Shown one piece after another: positions 15,984 through 24,656 of a DNA stretch of 64,000 nucleotides. Source of the stretch: Rhodocyclales bacterium (GTDB lineage: Bacteria; Pseudomonadota; Gammaproteobacteria; Burkholderiales; Rhodocyclaceae); the NCBI GenBank assembly GCA_016215645.1, contig JACRIX010000053.1, positions 1 through 64,000 on the forward strand. Direction: 5' to 3'. A model generated the notes under the pieces. The model did no database searches, was not told where the DNA came from, and worked only from the letters and a program-made list of their open reading frames with translations. The position numbers and the translations under genes were made by a program. Numbering within the stretch: the stretch's first letter is position 1; every line of letters starts with the position of its first letter.

Positions 15984-16610
15984 TCATTTGTTCTTCGCCG
16001 GCTCAGGCTGGTTGAAGAATCGAAGTGTACATTGGGCGACCAAACCATTCGAGCCGGGGCTTCCCAGACGGCAGGACTGCATCCGGAACCGGCCCTTGAC
16101 CTTGCTGCGGTATTCATTGAGCAAGGCGAGCAGCTCTCCCTCGTGACTTCCTCGAATCTCGAAGTCGAGGTCGTGATACATGGCGGAATCCGCCCCTTGC
16201 GCATCGGGATTGGCCGCCGACGAAGCTGCCGCAAGCTCACCCGACCCGTCTTCGGCAACGCTGCGCGGCGGCTTGAGCACGTAGTTCAGCATCTCGGCAA
16301 CACCTAGCTCCGACCGCGTGGCGACCAACTGTTCCACCCAGCTCTCGCGTTCCGCATTGCCGACAAGACCCTGCTGCCGCAGTTCGCGATAACGGGCGAT
16401 GTGGGTGCGTATGCTGGATAGATCGCCCTGCTTGAGATTGAGCGTCGCCGTTCGCGCACCCAGCAGGCCCTGGCTGGTCGCCAGACTCTTGATCAACGAA
16501 TCACGCAGGTAAATACTGCCGAATACCAGCGTAAGGGCAAAGAAAATGCTCGCCCCCAGAATATTCAGGCGCCGCCGCGAGCGCTGAAATATTTCACGTT
16601 CCGGAGTCAT
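15984..16610 (-). CDS. mshJ: MshJ-like (PilO/GspM-type) inner-membrane protein
   Basis: A 208-residue bitopic protein: short cytoplasmic N-terminus, one membrane helix (ILGASIFFALTLVFGSIYL), a periplasmic coiled-coil region and a ferredoxin-like domain ending in CRLGSPGSNGLVAQCTLRFF, where two Cys may pair. Start overlaps the mshI-like stop by ATGA. This is the usual layout of PilO/MshJ alignment-complex proteins, which pair with the MshI/PilN partner encoded upstream. Confidence 0.78.
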   Translation of the reverse strand: MTPEREIFQRSRRRLNILGASIFFALTLVFGSIYLRDSLIKSLATSQGLLGARTATLNLKQGDLSSIRTHIARYRELRQQGLVGNAERESWVEQLVATRSELGVAEMLNYVLKPPRSVAEDGSGELAAASSAANPDAQGADSAMYHDLDFEIRGSHEGELLALLNEYRSKVKGRFRMQSCRLGSPGSNGLVAQCTLRFFNQPEPAKNK

Positions 16611-18076
16611 GTTCCCGCTCCTCCGTCGGCGGACTTTGGTTTGGCGCCGGTGCCTGGCAGTGTCAAACACCACTTGAGCTGTGTCGCACCACTGACGATG
16701 GATCCGCCACGCAGGCTGCCGCTGGCCTGCTCCTTGTTGGCGTCCAGCAGGACGGTCGCGCCATCGATGGCGGCGATTGCATTGGAAACTGCGCGCAATG
16801 TCAGCGCGCGATCGCGCGGCCCGTAGGAACCTGGAATCGCCAGCTCGAAGCCCAATTCGATCCGCCGGACGTCGCTACCGGGTGCCTTGGCTTCATTGCC
16901 TGAACCGGTCGCCCCTCCCTGGGCCAGGGCGGCGACGCATGCCTCTACGCCAGGTGCAATCAGTCGCCAATGCAACTCCTTGATGCGCAAATTGGAATCC
17001 CTTGCAATGGACTGCGAGACCATTCGCAGATACGGCTCGATGTCCGGCGCCGAGTCCAGTTCACTCTCGGCCAGGGCCAGGGCCTTGCGCACGATGTCCG
17101 GAGACACCCCGTAGCTGGCAATATGGGCGTTCAGGCCATCGATTTGCTGGTCAAGGTCCTCTATCTGCTCGGTGACCGCGAGACGTTGCTCGACCTTGCG
17201 ATAAATCGACAGCAAATTGCTGCTCGCAGCAAACAGGCCGACGACAAAAATCAGCAGGGCAAGATAGCGGGCAAGCCGCGACAGTTTCGCGGAAAGATAG
17301 CCGACTCGGCGAGAAAGGGGGGCGACCTGCCCGATCGGAGATTTCAAAACCAGGTCGAAAAGTGCATGGCGCCAGTCGCCCACCACGGCTTCGCCTGTTT
17401 GCGGCAGTTCCACGAGGATCAGGCGTGCCGGCGCCAGGAGTGGCTCGATCCTCACCGGATCGCCGAGATACAGTACCGGAAAGGCCTTGCCGTCGCGTGT
17501 CACGGCCTGGGTATTTTCCAGATGGCGAATGGTGCGCACGATTTCGTCGACCTGGGCATTCGGCTGATTTGGCGTCAGTGTCAGGCGGGTGAGAATCGGT
17601 ATCCGGTTCTTGAGGTAGACAATGCGCAAGGATTCCGGCCCGGGCAGCACCACGAACAGGTCGGACGGGAGCGCCCGGTGGGAGGCGAGCACTCCCATCA
17701 ACATGGATATCGGCCATACCCCGGCCAGCGGAGCACGAATCGCGTCGAGCTCGGTGTTGATACGCTCGGCGGCATCTATGCCGAACATCACATACCGTGT
17801 GGGCACAAGGGAACCTAGCGAATCCCCTTGAGCAGGATTGGGAATCGCGCCACAGAACGGCGTATCGGGATAGCGCCCGGCAACCTGCCGCTGCACGAAG
17901 GAACGGCGATCTCTTCCGTACAGGCGAGGCACCTTGCACTCGTTCAGGCTTTCTTCGGCCAGGTCGGTCACGACCCAGACAGGATCGTCGGAACCGCCCG
18001 GACCAGGCCCCCAACCACCTCCTTCGCGGCTCCACCATCGGCTTTCGCCAGGCGTAATGAACAGGACCCGACTCAT
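16607..18076 (-). CDS. mshI: MshI-like (PilM/PilN-type) inner-membrane assembly protein
   Basis: A 489-residue protein. The N-terminal half is a soluble, PilM/GspL-like domain, followed by one membrane helix at about residues 268-290 (LALLIFVVGLFAASSNLL), a coiled coil and a periplasmic PilN-like domain. Similarity is structural and positional rather than a strong motif match. ATGA overlaps on both sides couple it to the platform protein and to mshJ. It likely connects the ATPase in the cytoplasm to the periplasmic alignment complex. Confidence 0.7.
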   Translation of the reverse strand: MSRVLFITPGESRWWSREGGGWGPGPGGSDDPVWVVTDLAEESLNECKVPRLYGRDRRSFVQRQVAGRYPDTPFCGAIPNPAQGDSLGSLVPTRYVMFGIDAAERINTELDAIRAPLAGVWPISMLMGVLASHRALPSDLFVVLPGPESLRIVYLKNRIPILTRLTLTPNQPNAQVDEIVRTIRHLENTQAVTRDGKAFPVLYLGDPVRIEPLLAPARLILVELPQTGEAVVGDWRHALFDLVLKSPIGQVAPLSRRVGYLSAKLSRLARYLALLIFVVGLFAASSNLLSIYRKVEQRLAVTEQIEDLDQQIDGLNAHIASYGVSPDIVRKALALAESELDSAPDIEPYLRMVSQSIARDSNLRIKELHWRLIAPGVEACVAALAQGGATGSGNEAKAPGSDVRRIELGFELAIPGSYGPRDRALTLRAVSNAIAAIDGATVLLDANKEQASGSLRGGSIVSGATQLKWCLTLPGTGAKPKSADGGAGT

Positions 18077-19272
18077 GTCTTCATCTTCGCGATCGTGTCG
18101 TAGATCGGACTCAGAACCGACATCATGATCCATCCCAGGAGCAGCCCCATGGTCACGGTCATTATGGGTTCGATCAATGCCTGGACCTTGCCGATCGACT
18201 CGTCGATTTCGCGCGTATAGAAGTAGCTCACGTTGGCCAGCGACTGGTCCAGTGCACCGCTTGACTCACCTACCTGCAGCATGCGTATCACCAGGGCCGG
18301 GAACATGCGTTCGGCGGCAAATGCCGTCGATATGGAGGTGCCCGTGGCGATTCGCTCAATGACCCGATCCAGCGAACGCTGGATCACCAGATTGCCGGTG
18401 ATCTTCTGACAATAGCGCAGTCCGTCGAGGATCGGAATACCGGTCCTGTACATCAGGCCGAAGGTATCCGCCAGGCGCGCAAGGATCATTTTCTTCAATA
18501 CCAGGCCAAGTACGGGCAGGTTCAGCGCCATTTGATGCAAAGCGTAGCGCACCGCCGGATTGAAGCGCGCCAGCGCAGAAATCGCCGCCACCAGCAAGGG
18601 AGGTGTCGAAAGCAGCAGCCACCAGTACTTGACGAATATTGCCGAGACCAGGATCAGCAGCTTGGTTTGCATCGGGGTTTTTTGTCCCATGGCGCCAAGG
18701 AAGTTCACCAGTTGGGGCACAAGATAGATCATCAGGAAAAATACGACGCCACTGATGACAACCACGACGAAGGCCGGGTACATGAGGAGCTTTTTGGTCT
18801 GCGCCGCCATTTCATCCTGCCACTTCAGCGAGCGGACCAGTTCCTTGAGTACCTCCGGCAGTTGGCCGGTGATCTCGCCGGCTCGAACCAGATTGACCAC
18901 GACTTCGGAAAATATTCCCGGATAGTGCGCCATCGCCTCGGCAAGTGTGGCGCCGGACTCGATCTTGTCGTAGATGCCGGCGGCGAGCAGCTGACCTTCC
19001 ATGGACTCGGCGGCATCTCGCATGTCGCCCAGTGCGGCCAGTATCGGCACCCCGGCACGAATCAGCATCTCAAGCTGGAAGACGAAGCCGATGATTTCCT
19101 GCTTGGGCAGGCTCTTGACCGTTCGACTGCGCTCCTTCAGCGCCTTGGCCCGGACCAGTGTCAGGCCAACCCGCGTCAATTGTTTTGCCAGTTCGGTCTC
19201 GTGCAGCGCCTCGATCTGACCCGTGACGATGCGGTCATCTACATCGGTCGCACGATACTTGTAGAGGGGCAT
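18073..19272 (-). CDS. Second GspF/PilC-family platform protein
   Basis: A 399-residue protein starting MPLYKYRATDVDDRIVTGQ with two GspF repeats (FQLEMLIRAGVPILAALGDM and DTFGLMYRTGIPILDGLRYC) and three membrane segments, including FVVVVISGVVFFLMIYLVPQL and a C-terminal MTVTMGLLLGWIMMSVLSP. It is clearly distinct from the downstream MshG. The start is fused to the stop of the second ATPase gene as TGATG, so the two are coupled and should form a motor-platform pair. Confidence 0.9.
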   Translation of the reverse strand: MPLYKYRATDVDDRIVTGQIEALHETELAKQLTRVGLTLVRAKALKERSRTVKSLPKQEIIGFVFQLEMLIRAGVPILAALGDMRDAAESMEGQLLAAGIYDKIESGATLAEAMAHYPGIFSEVVVNLVRAGEITGQLPEVLKELVRSLKWQDEMAAQTKKLLMYPAFVVVVISGVVFFLMIYLVPQLVNFLGAMGQKTPMQTKLLILVSAIFVKYWWLLLSTPPLLVAAISALARFNPAVRYALHQMALNLPVLGLVLKKMILARLADTFGLMYRTGIPILDGLRYCQKITGNLVIQRSLDRVIERIATGTSISTAFAAERMFPALVIRMLQVGESSGALDQSLANVSYFYTREIDESIGKVQALIEPIMTVTMGLLLGWIMMSVLSPIYDTIAKMKT

Positions 19273-20990
19273 CAGGCAAACGACTCGGTCAGGTCAACCA
19301 CCCGGCTCACCTCATCCACGGTGGTTAGCCCATCCCTGACTCGACGCAGTCCATCCTCGGCCATGCTGACGAAACCGCGTCCGATGGCATAGTCGTACAT
19401 TGCGTTGACGCTCGCGTTCCGGGTGATGAGTTCGTCCAGCCCCTTGTCGAATTTCAGCAGTTCGAAGATCGCCATGCGGCCCTTGTAGCCCAGGAAGTCG
19501 CATTCCTGACAGCCTTTCGGACGGTAGATCATCATCTCCTCGTCGGGGCTCAGACCAAGCAGTCGCCCTTCGACCGGGCTGGGCTGGCCGGGCGTCTTGC
19601 ACTTCGGACACAAGGTACGCACCAGGCGCTGGGCCACGATCCCGATGACGTTGCCTGCCAGCACATTGGTCTTGATGTTGAGGTCAAGCAGTCGCGGAAT
19701 CGACTGGATCGCCGAATTGGTATGCAGCGTCGAGAATACCTGGTGCCCGGTCATTGCGGCACGGAATGCCATCTCGGCCGTGTCGTGGTCGCGGACCTCG
19801 CCCACCAGAATGACGTCGGGATCCTGGCGCATCATCGAACGAATGCCTTCCGCAAAATCCATCTTCGATACCTCGGAGATCGAAGTCTGGCGAATCATCG
19901 GCATTGGATACTCGACAGGGTCCTCAAGGGTCATGATATTGACGCCCTCGTTGTTCAGGTGCCCCAGAACCGAATACAGAGTCGTGGTCTTGCCCGAACC
20001 GGTCGGCCCGGTAACCAGCAATATCCCCTCCGGGCGTGCCAGCATCAGCTGCAGCAGGGTGAGTTGGTGTTCGGACAGGCCCAGGCCGTCGATCGGAACC
20101 AGTCCGCGCGCGCGGTCGAGGATGCGCAGCACGAAGTTCTCGCCGTGGATCATCGGCTGGACCGCGGAGCGGTAGTCGACCTGCCGTCCGGAGATCGTCA
20201 GGGAAATTCGGCCATCCTGCGGCGCCCGCGTCTCGGCGATGTTCATTCCGGCCATGACTTTCAGGCGCACTACCATCGCGGGCCAGTAGCGCAGATGCAG
20301 CACGCGTACCTGTCGCAGGACGCCGTCGATGCGATAGCGTATCCGAAGGAAATGCGGCTCCGGCTCGAAATGGATGTCCGAGGCGCCACGCAGCGTGCCG
20401 TCGGCAAGCAGGGCGTCCATCAGTCGCACCACGGGGTGGCTGTAACCACCGGTATTCTGCGCCAGGGTGGCGGTGTCGATATTGCCGGTTTCGAGCTCGT
20501 GGAGAATGCCGTCGATGGACAGCTCGTGTCCGTAAAACTGCTCGATCGCGGGATGAATCTCGGCGCTGCTGGCGAGGCGCCAGATCGCCTTGACTCGCCC
20601 ACCAAGCATTGCGTTCACCTGGTCGCCGGCAACGATATCGGACGGTGTCGCACTCGCAATCAGCAACTCGTTCGCATCGGCATCAAAGCTGACCGGAAAC
20701 AGGGTGAAACGTTTGGCCAAGGGCTTCGGGATCAGGCTCAGTGCCCTGGAATCGGCGACGATCCCCTTCAGGCTGATGGCCACTTCGCCGAGGTTGGCGG
20801 CAAGCGCGCCGCGCATGGCGTCTTCGGTAACGAACCCCAGGGCCAGAAGGGTCTCGCCCAGGGGCTTGCCCATCGACTTCTGTTCCAGCAGCGCAATGCG
20901 AAGCTGATCCTGAGTAATCAAGCGCCGTTCGAGCAGCAGATCGCCCAGCCTTACCGGAGCCTTTTCAGTAGCGGGTCGTTCTGCGCTCAT
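19272..20990 (-). CDS. Second GspE/PilB-family secretion ATPase with MshEN-type N-domain
   Basis: A 572-residue ATPase. The N-terminus VRLGDLLLERRLITQDQLRI and LGETLLALGFVTED follow the MshEN pattern known to bind cyclic di-GMP, though with substitutions. The catalytic core is complete: Walker A GPTGSGKT (about residues 327-334), Asp box, Walker B region ILVGEVRDHDTAE, His box STLHTNSA, and a zinc module with CPKC and CQEC. It is only distantly similar to MshE (8770-10476) in its N-terminal and linker regions. Context suggests it drives assembly of the pseudopilins and orphan pilin encoded downstream. Confidence 0.9.
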   Translation of the reverse strand: MSAERPATEKAPVRLGDLLLERRLITQDQLRIALLEQKSMGKPLGETLLALGFVTEDAMRGALAANLGEVAISLKGIVADSRALSLIPKPLAKRFTLFPVSFDADANELLIASATPSDIVAGDQVNAMLGGRVKAIWRLASSAEIHPAIEQFYGHELSIDGILHELETGNIDTATLAQNTGGYSHPVVRLMDALLADGTLRGASDIHFEPEPHFLRIRYRIDGVLRQVRVLHLRYWPAMVVRLKVMAGMNIAETRAPQDGRISLTISGRQVDYRSAVQPMIHGENFVLRILDRARGLVPIDGLGLSEHQLTLLQLMLARPEGILLVTGPTGSGKTTTLYSVLGHLNNEGVNIMTLEDPVEYPMPMIRQTSISEVSKMDFAEGIRSMMRQDPDVILVGEVRDHDTAEMAFRAAMTGHQVFSTLHTNSAIQSIPRLLDLNIKTNVLAGNVIGIVAQRLVRTLCPKCKTPGQPSPVEGRLLGLSPDEEMMIYRPKGCQECDFLGYKGRMAIFELLKFDKGLDELITRNASVNAMYDYAIGRGFVSMAEDGLRRVRDGLTTVDEVSRVVDLTESFA

Positions 20991-21010
20991 GACAGGAATT
21001 GCGCCGGACG

Positions 21011-22654
21011 CTATTTGGCGCTGGAGCTCGGGATTGTCGCCGTCGAACGCTCGCCGCCGAGGGTCCGCAATTGTTCGAGGCGTCGTTCCGCTTCGGCGAG
21101 CGGCACGCCGGAGCGGTCGGAGGCGTTCGATTTCTCGGCCAATGCAAGCGCACGCTGGTAGTAGGTCCGGGCCAGCGAATACTTGTGCAGACGATCCAGG
21201 GCGACAGCAAGATTGTAGGCATGCAGCGCGTTTTCCGGCTCGATCGTCAGCGCCTTGAAGTAGGCTTGTTGCGCTTCGGCAATCCGTCCCTCGCGCGCCA
21301 GAATGTTGGCCAGCGTCGACAGCGCCGCAGCCGAATCCGGCATGCGTTCAACCATCTCGCGCGCGCGGCTCGCCGCCTGGGAGAGGTCGCCTTCGGCTGC
21401 GATGGCGAGCATGCCGGCATTGGCACCCGCGTGTCCGGGCTCCAGGCGAAGCACTTGCTGATAGTAGTTGCGCGCCTCTTCATTGCTTCCCTGTCGCTGC
21501 GCGATATACGCCAATCCCAACAAGGCGTCGCGCTCCGCGGAATTCTTTTGCAACACCTTGCCATACGAAACTTTCGCTTCGTCGAGGCGACCTTCCGTCA
21601 GTGCCGCGTAGGCCAGTTCCAGGTCTCCCGGAGGTGGCGGGCGGGAAGTGACAACCGGTTTGGCCGGCTTCGCGCGCCCGCTTCCAGCCAATGCTGCGGA
21701 ACCGCCGTCCGCAATCGGCTGCACGACCGCCGGACGCGGCGTGGCATCGCCTTTTGCCATTTTGGCGGAGCGTTCCCGTCCGGGGGAATCGGATCTCGAG
21801 GCGGCTTTGTCCGCGGCGGCGCCCGGAGCCCCCGGCACGCTCGGAACCTCCGGCGCGCCTGGCGCCGACGGCGTCGCCGCAACTGCCGCCACAGGCGCCG
21901 CCACTGCTGACTGAGCCGGGGCAGACGGCTGCAGACCCAATGATGGTTGCGCAAAAAAACGATCGAAGGCGTGAAAGTAAAAGGCAAGGTACAACGCCAG
22001 GACAAGGGTAGCCAGACTTCCAAGCACCTTGAGCCGCATGTTGGGCACGCGCTTGACCGTGGCACCCAGAATTTCACGGGCGATTTTCGGGGAAATTTCC
22101 TTGTATCGCGGCGAGGCGTCTTCCTTCCCGGCCGCCATTTTGGCGGTCACGGTGCTTTGCTGCACGGCCGAGGGCGAAGGCATTTGGGCCGACGGAGTCG
22201 CCTTCGACATATCGCTGCCAAGGACTTGGTCAGTCCTGATGCCTGGGTCCGGCGCCATGGACGGCGCAGGTGCGTCGCCCGGCGTGAATCGCAGTGTCGC
22301 ATCCGGCATCGGTGCCGACGACACTTCAGCCATCGGCAAAGCCGGCGGCACGGCCACGAAATCCGCCGTAGCCCCGGGGATAGACGGTGTTGCGTCGCTG
22401 CCGGAATCCGGCGATGCATGCGACAGGTCGTTGGCGGGATCGACCGGATCGGTGATCCTGGCGCGATCAGGCGCGGCGAGCTTTGGCTCAAGCGGCTCGA
22501 TGCTGAGTTCCGGGGCCGCCGGTTCGGCCGCAGCGGGTTCGCCTTCCAATGCCGGCAAGGGTTCGCGAAGCCTTGGCTCACCGCCCTGGCGGGCTTCGGC
22601 CAACTTTTCCTTCTCCTTGCTCGCGCGCTGCAGCGCATCCAGAAGCAGGCTCAT
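21011..22654 (-). CDS. mshN: MshN-like TPR protein
   Basis: A 547-residue protein starting MSLLLDALQRASKEKEKLAE, the standard opening of this family. A Pro/Ala-rich cytoplasmic part leads to one membrane helix at about residues 205-227 (VLGSLATLVLALYLAFYF), a low-complexity Ala/Pro linker and several tetratricopeptide repeats in the C-terminal 200 residues (AYAALTEGRLDEAKVSYGKV, LGLAYIAQRQGSNEEARNYY). The start follows the mshL stop by one base. Such proteins scaffold the pilus machine in the periplasm. Confidence 0.82.
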   Translation of the reverse strand: MSLLLDALQRASKEKEKLAEARQGGEPRLREPLPALEGEPAAAEPAAPELSIEPLEPKLAAPDRARITDPVDPANDLSHASPDSGSDATPSIPGATADFVAVPPALPMAEVSSAPMPDATLRFTPGDAPAPSMAPDPGIRTDQVLGSDMSKATPSAQMPSPSAVQQSTVTAKMAAGKEDASPRYKEISPKIAREILGATVKRVPNMRLKVLGSLATLVLALYLAFYFHAFDRFFAQPSLGLQPSAPAQSAVAAPVAAVAATPSAPGAPEVPSVPGAPGAAADKAASRSDSPGRERSAKMAKGDATPRPAVVQPIADGGSAALAGSGRAKPAKPVVTSRPPPPGDLELAYAALTEGRLDEAKVSYGKVLQKNSAERDALLGLAYIAQRQGSNEEARNYYQQVLRLEPGHAGANAGMLAIAAEGDLSQAASRAREMVERMPDSAAALSTLANILAREGRIAEAQQAYFKALTIEPENALHAYNLAVALDRLHKYSLARTYYQRALALAEKSNASDRSGVPLAEAERRLEQLRTLGGERSTATIPSSSAK

Positions 22655-22655
22655 G

Positions 22656-24656
22656 TCAGGGCCGCACCGTCGGTGATTTGCCCTGCTCGGAGGGCTGGGC
22701 ATAGGCGCTGCGCGCCTCGGGCAGAATTGCACTGAAGCGCTGGAAATCGCCCTCAAGGCTGGAGTCGGAAAGAACGGTTGGGCGCAGGAAGATTACCAGC
22801 TCCGTCTTGCGGCTGCGATTGTCGGTATAGCGAAACAAGTCACCCACCACGGGCACTCCGGTCAACCCGGGAATCCCGTCCGTTTTGCGATCACGCGTAT
22901 CCTGGATCAGGCCTCCGAGCACCGCAATATCACCGGATTGCACGCGCAGTATCGATTCCATTTCGCGGCTTTGGACAACCGGAATGCGATTGACAACACC
23001 CGCCGCCGCCAGCGCGGGACTTGGATCGGTGGCAAACGAGCTGATCCGGCTGATGGTCGGCCGCAGGTTCAGAATGACTTCTCCGTGACCGCTGATTTGA
23101 GGGGTTACGGTCATCAGGAAGCCGACAGGGACCGTGTTCACGTTGGTGGTGTAGGTGGGCGCAACGGCCGCAGACGTGGCCGTGGCCGCCGTACCGGGGG
23201 TGACCGTAATGGTGAAGTACACCTCGTTGTCGACTACCTTGAGAATGCTGGTTTGACTGTTGAGCACGGACACTTTCGGACTCGATAGCACACGCAGGGT
23301 TCCAAAGGACTCGAGCAGGCGCAGCGCCGATGTCAGGCTGTACTCCCAGCTCGTCTTGTTCCAGCTGAGCGTGGTGATGCTGCTCAGCAGTCCACCCGTC
23401 AAGGTGCCCGTGGTGGGGCCTGCCGGTGCCATGGCGATCCCGGTCCCGGTTCCGGAGCCCGCCGTACGCAGCAACGACCAGTCAATTCCCTGCTGATAGC
23501 GATCGGAAAGGTCGACTTCGACGATGGTCGCCTCGATCAGTACCTGGCGCCGGGCATTGCCCATGATTCCATCCAGAAACTCACGGACCTTCTCGTGTTG
23601 TCGCTGGGTCGCCCTGACGTTGATGACGCCATTTTCCGGATTCGCAATCACCGATCCCGTCTCGCGGTAGAACGAGCGCCCCGACGCGGCAGCTGGCGTC
23701 GCAGCGGCGCCGGCCGGCGCAGCCACCACCTGCAGCGAAGGCGTCGGAACCACAACCGGTGCGGCAGCGGATGCCTGCGGGTTGCCTGCGGCTGCGCCCC
23801 CGCTCCCTGTCGGCGCAGCGCTTGCCGGGCTACCGGCCGCGCGGCCGCCAGACAGATTGTTTGCGGCCGAAGCCGCTGCCGACGCGGCGGCGGCGAGGGG
23901 TGCGGAGAGCGCGGAAGCGGACGGAGCGGGTGCGGCGGCGGCCGGCGCGGCGGTGGTAGCCTGGGTGGCTTGCACTCTGTCCGTCTGGACCAGGAGTTCC
24001 GTCAGATTGGCCACCAGCGTCTTCCAGAACTCGTTGTTCGCCGTATTCTTGATGGTGCTGTCGGATGCGTTGCTGCCCGTCCCGCCACCGGTGGAGCCCG
24101 GCCCACCGCCGGTACTTGCCACATTGGTCGAAATGCTTACCGAACTTTGGGAGGTGCGCGCAATGTTCGGATAGTCGATCCGATAGATCTTCAGATAGGG
24201 CATGTCCTGCGAAATGCTCAGCGACTTGCCGTTGAGTTCGTAGCGCAAGTCGACCTGCTTGCCAATGACATCAAGAATTTCCGTCAGGGTCTGATCGAGC
24301 ACGCTCATCGTCACGTTGCCGGTAATCCCCGGGTGAATCGACACATTCAGCCTGGCGTCGCGAGCAATGGCGAACAACAGGTCCTGGACCGGCGTCTCGT
24401 GCACCACGACGCTGTACAGTTCGGGCTTTTCGGCGGGCTTGGGCGGCTTGGGCAATGATGGCGCCGCGGCGAACTCCGGCGCCTTGCCGACCACCTGCGG
24501 GGCTGGATCAAGATGCTGCGGAGAAGGGGGAGGCGAAGGGCTGGCGCAGGCCGCGAGCAGCGCAGCGCAGCCAGCGAGCCGCAAACCGCGGCCGCGCCAG
24601 GTCACTTCGTTCAGAGCCTTATGGGCAGCGGCAGACTCCGGAATCAGGCCTGTCAA
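22656..24656 (-). CDS. mshL: MshL outer-membrane secretin
   Basis: A 666-residue lipoprotein secretin. The frame opens with TTG at 24656, overlapping the mshM stop as TTGA. Lipobox-like sites occur at LAGC (residues 27-30) and LAAC (34-37). Order of domains: secretin/TonB short N-terminal domain (VHETPVQDLLFAIARDARLN), N1-type domain, an unusually long Ala/Ser/Gly-rich linker, then the secretin barrel with VEATIVEVDLSDRYQQGIDW-like and VPVVGDLFRY motifs and the C-terminal ELVIFLRPTV. It forms the outer-membrane pore and is the only secretin in the window. Confidence 0.9.
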   Translation of the reverse strand: MTGLIPESAAAHKALNEVTWRGRGLRLAGCAALLAACASPSPPPSPQHLDPAPQVVGKAPEFAAAPSLPKPPKPAEKPELYSVVVHETPVQDLLFAIARDARLNVSIHPGITGNVTMSVLDQTLTEILDVIGKQVDLRYELNGKSLSISQDMPYLKIYRIDYPNIARTSQSSVSISTNVASTGGGPGSTGGGTGSNASDSTIKNTANNEFWKTLVANLTELLVQTDRVQATQATTAAPAAAAPAPSASALSAPLAAAASAAASAANNLSGGRAAGSPASAAPTGSGGAAAGNPQASAAAPVVVPTPSLQVVAAPAGAAATPAAASGRSFYRETGSVIANPENGVINVRATQRQHEKVREFLDGIMGNARRQVLIEATIVEVDLSDRYQQGIDWSLLRTAGSGTGTGIAMAPAGPTTGTLTGGLLSSITTLSWNKTSWEYSLTSALRLLESFGTLRVLSSPKVSVLNSQTSILKVVDNEVYFTITVTPGTAATATSAAVAPTYTTNVNTVPVGFLMTVTPQISGHGEVILNLRPTISRISSFATDPSPALAAAGVVNRIPVVQSREMESILRVQSGDIAVLGGLIQDTRDRKTDGIPGLTGVPVVGDLFRYTDNRSRKTELVIFLRPTVLSDSSLEGDFQRFSAILPEARSAYAQPSEQGKSPTVRP

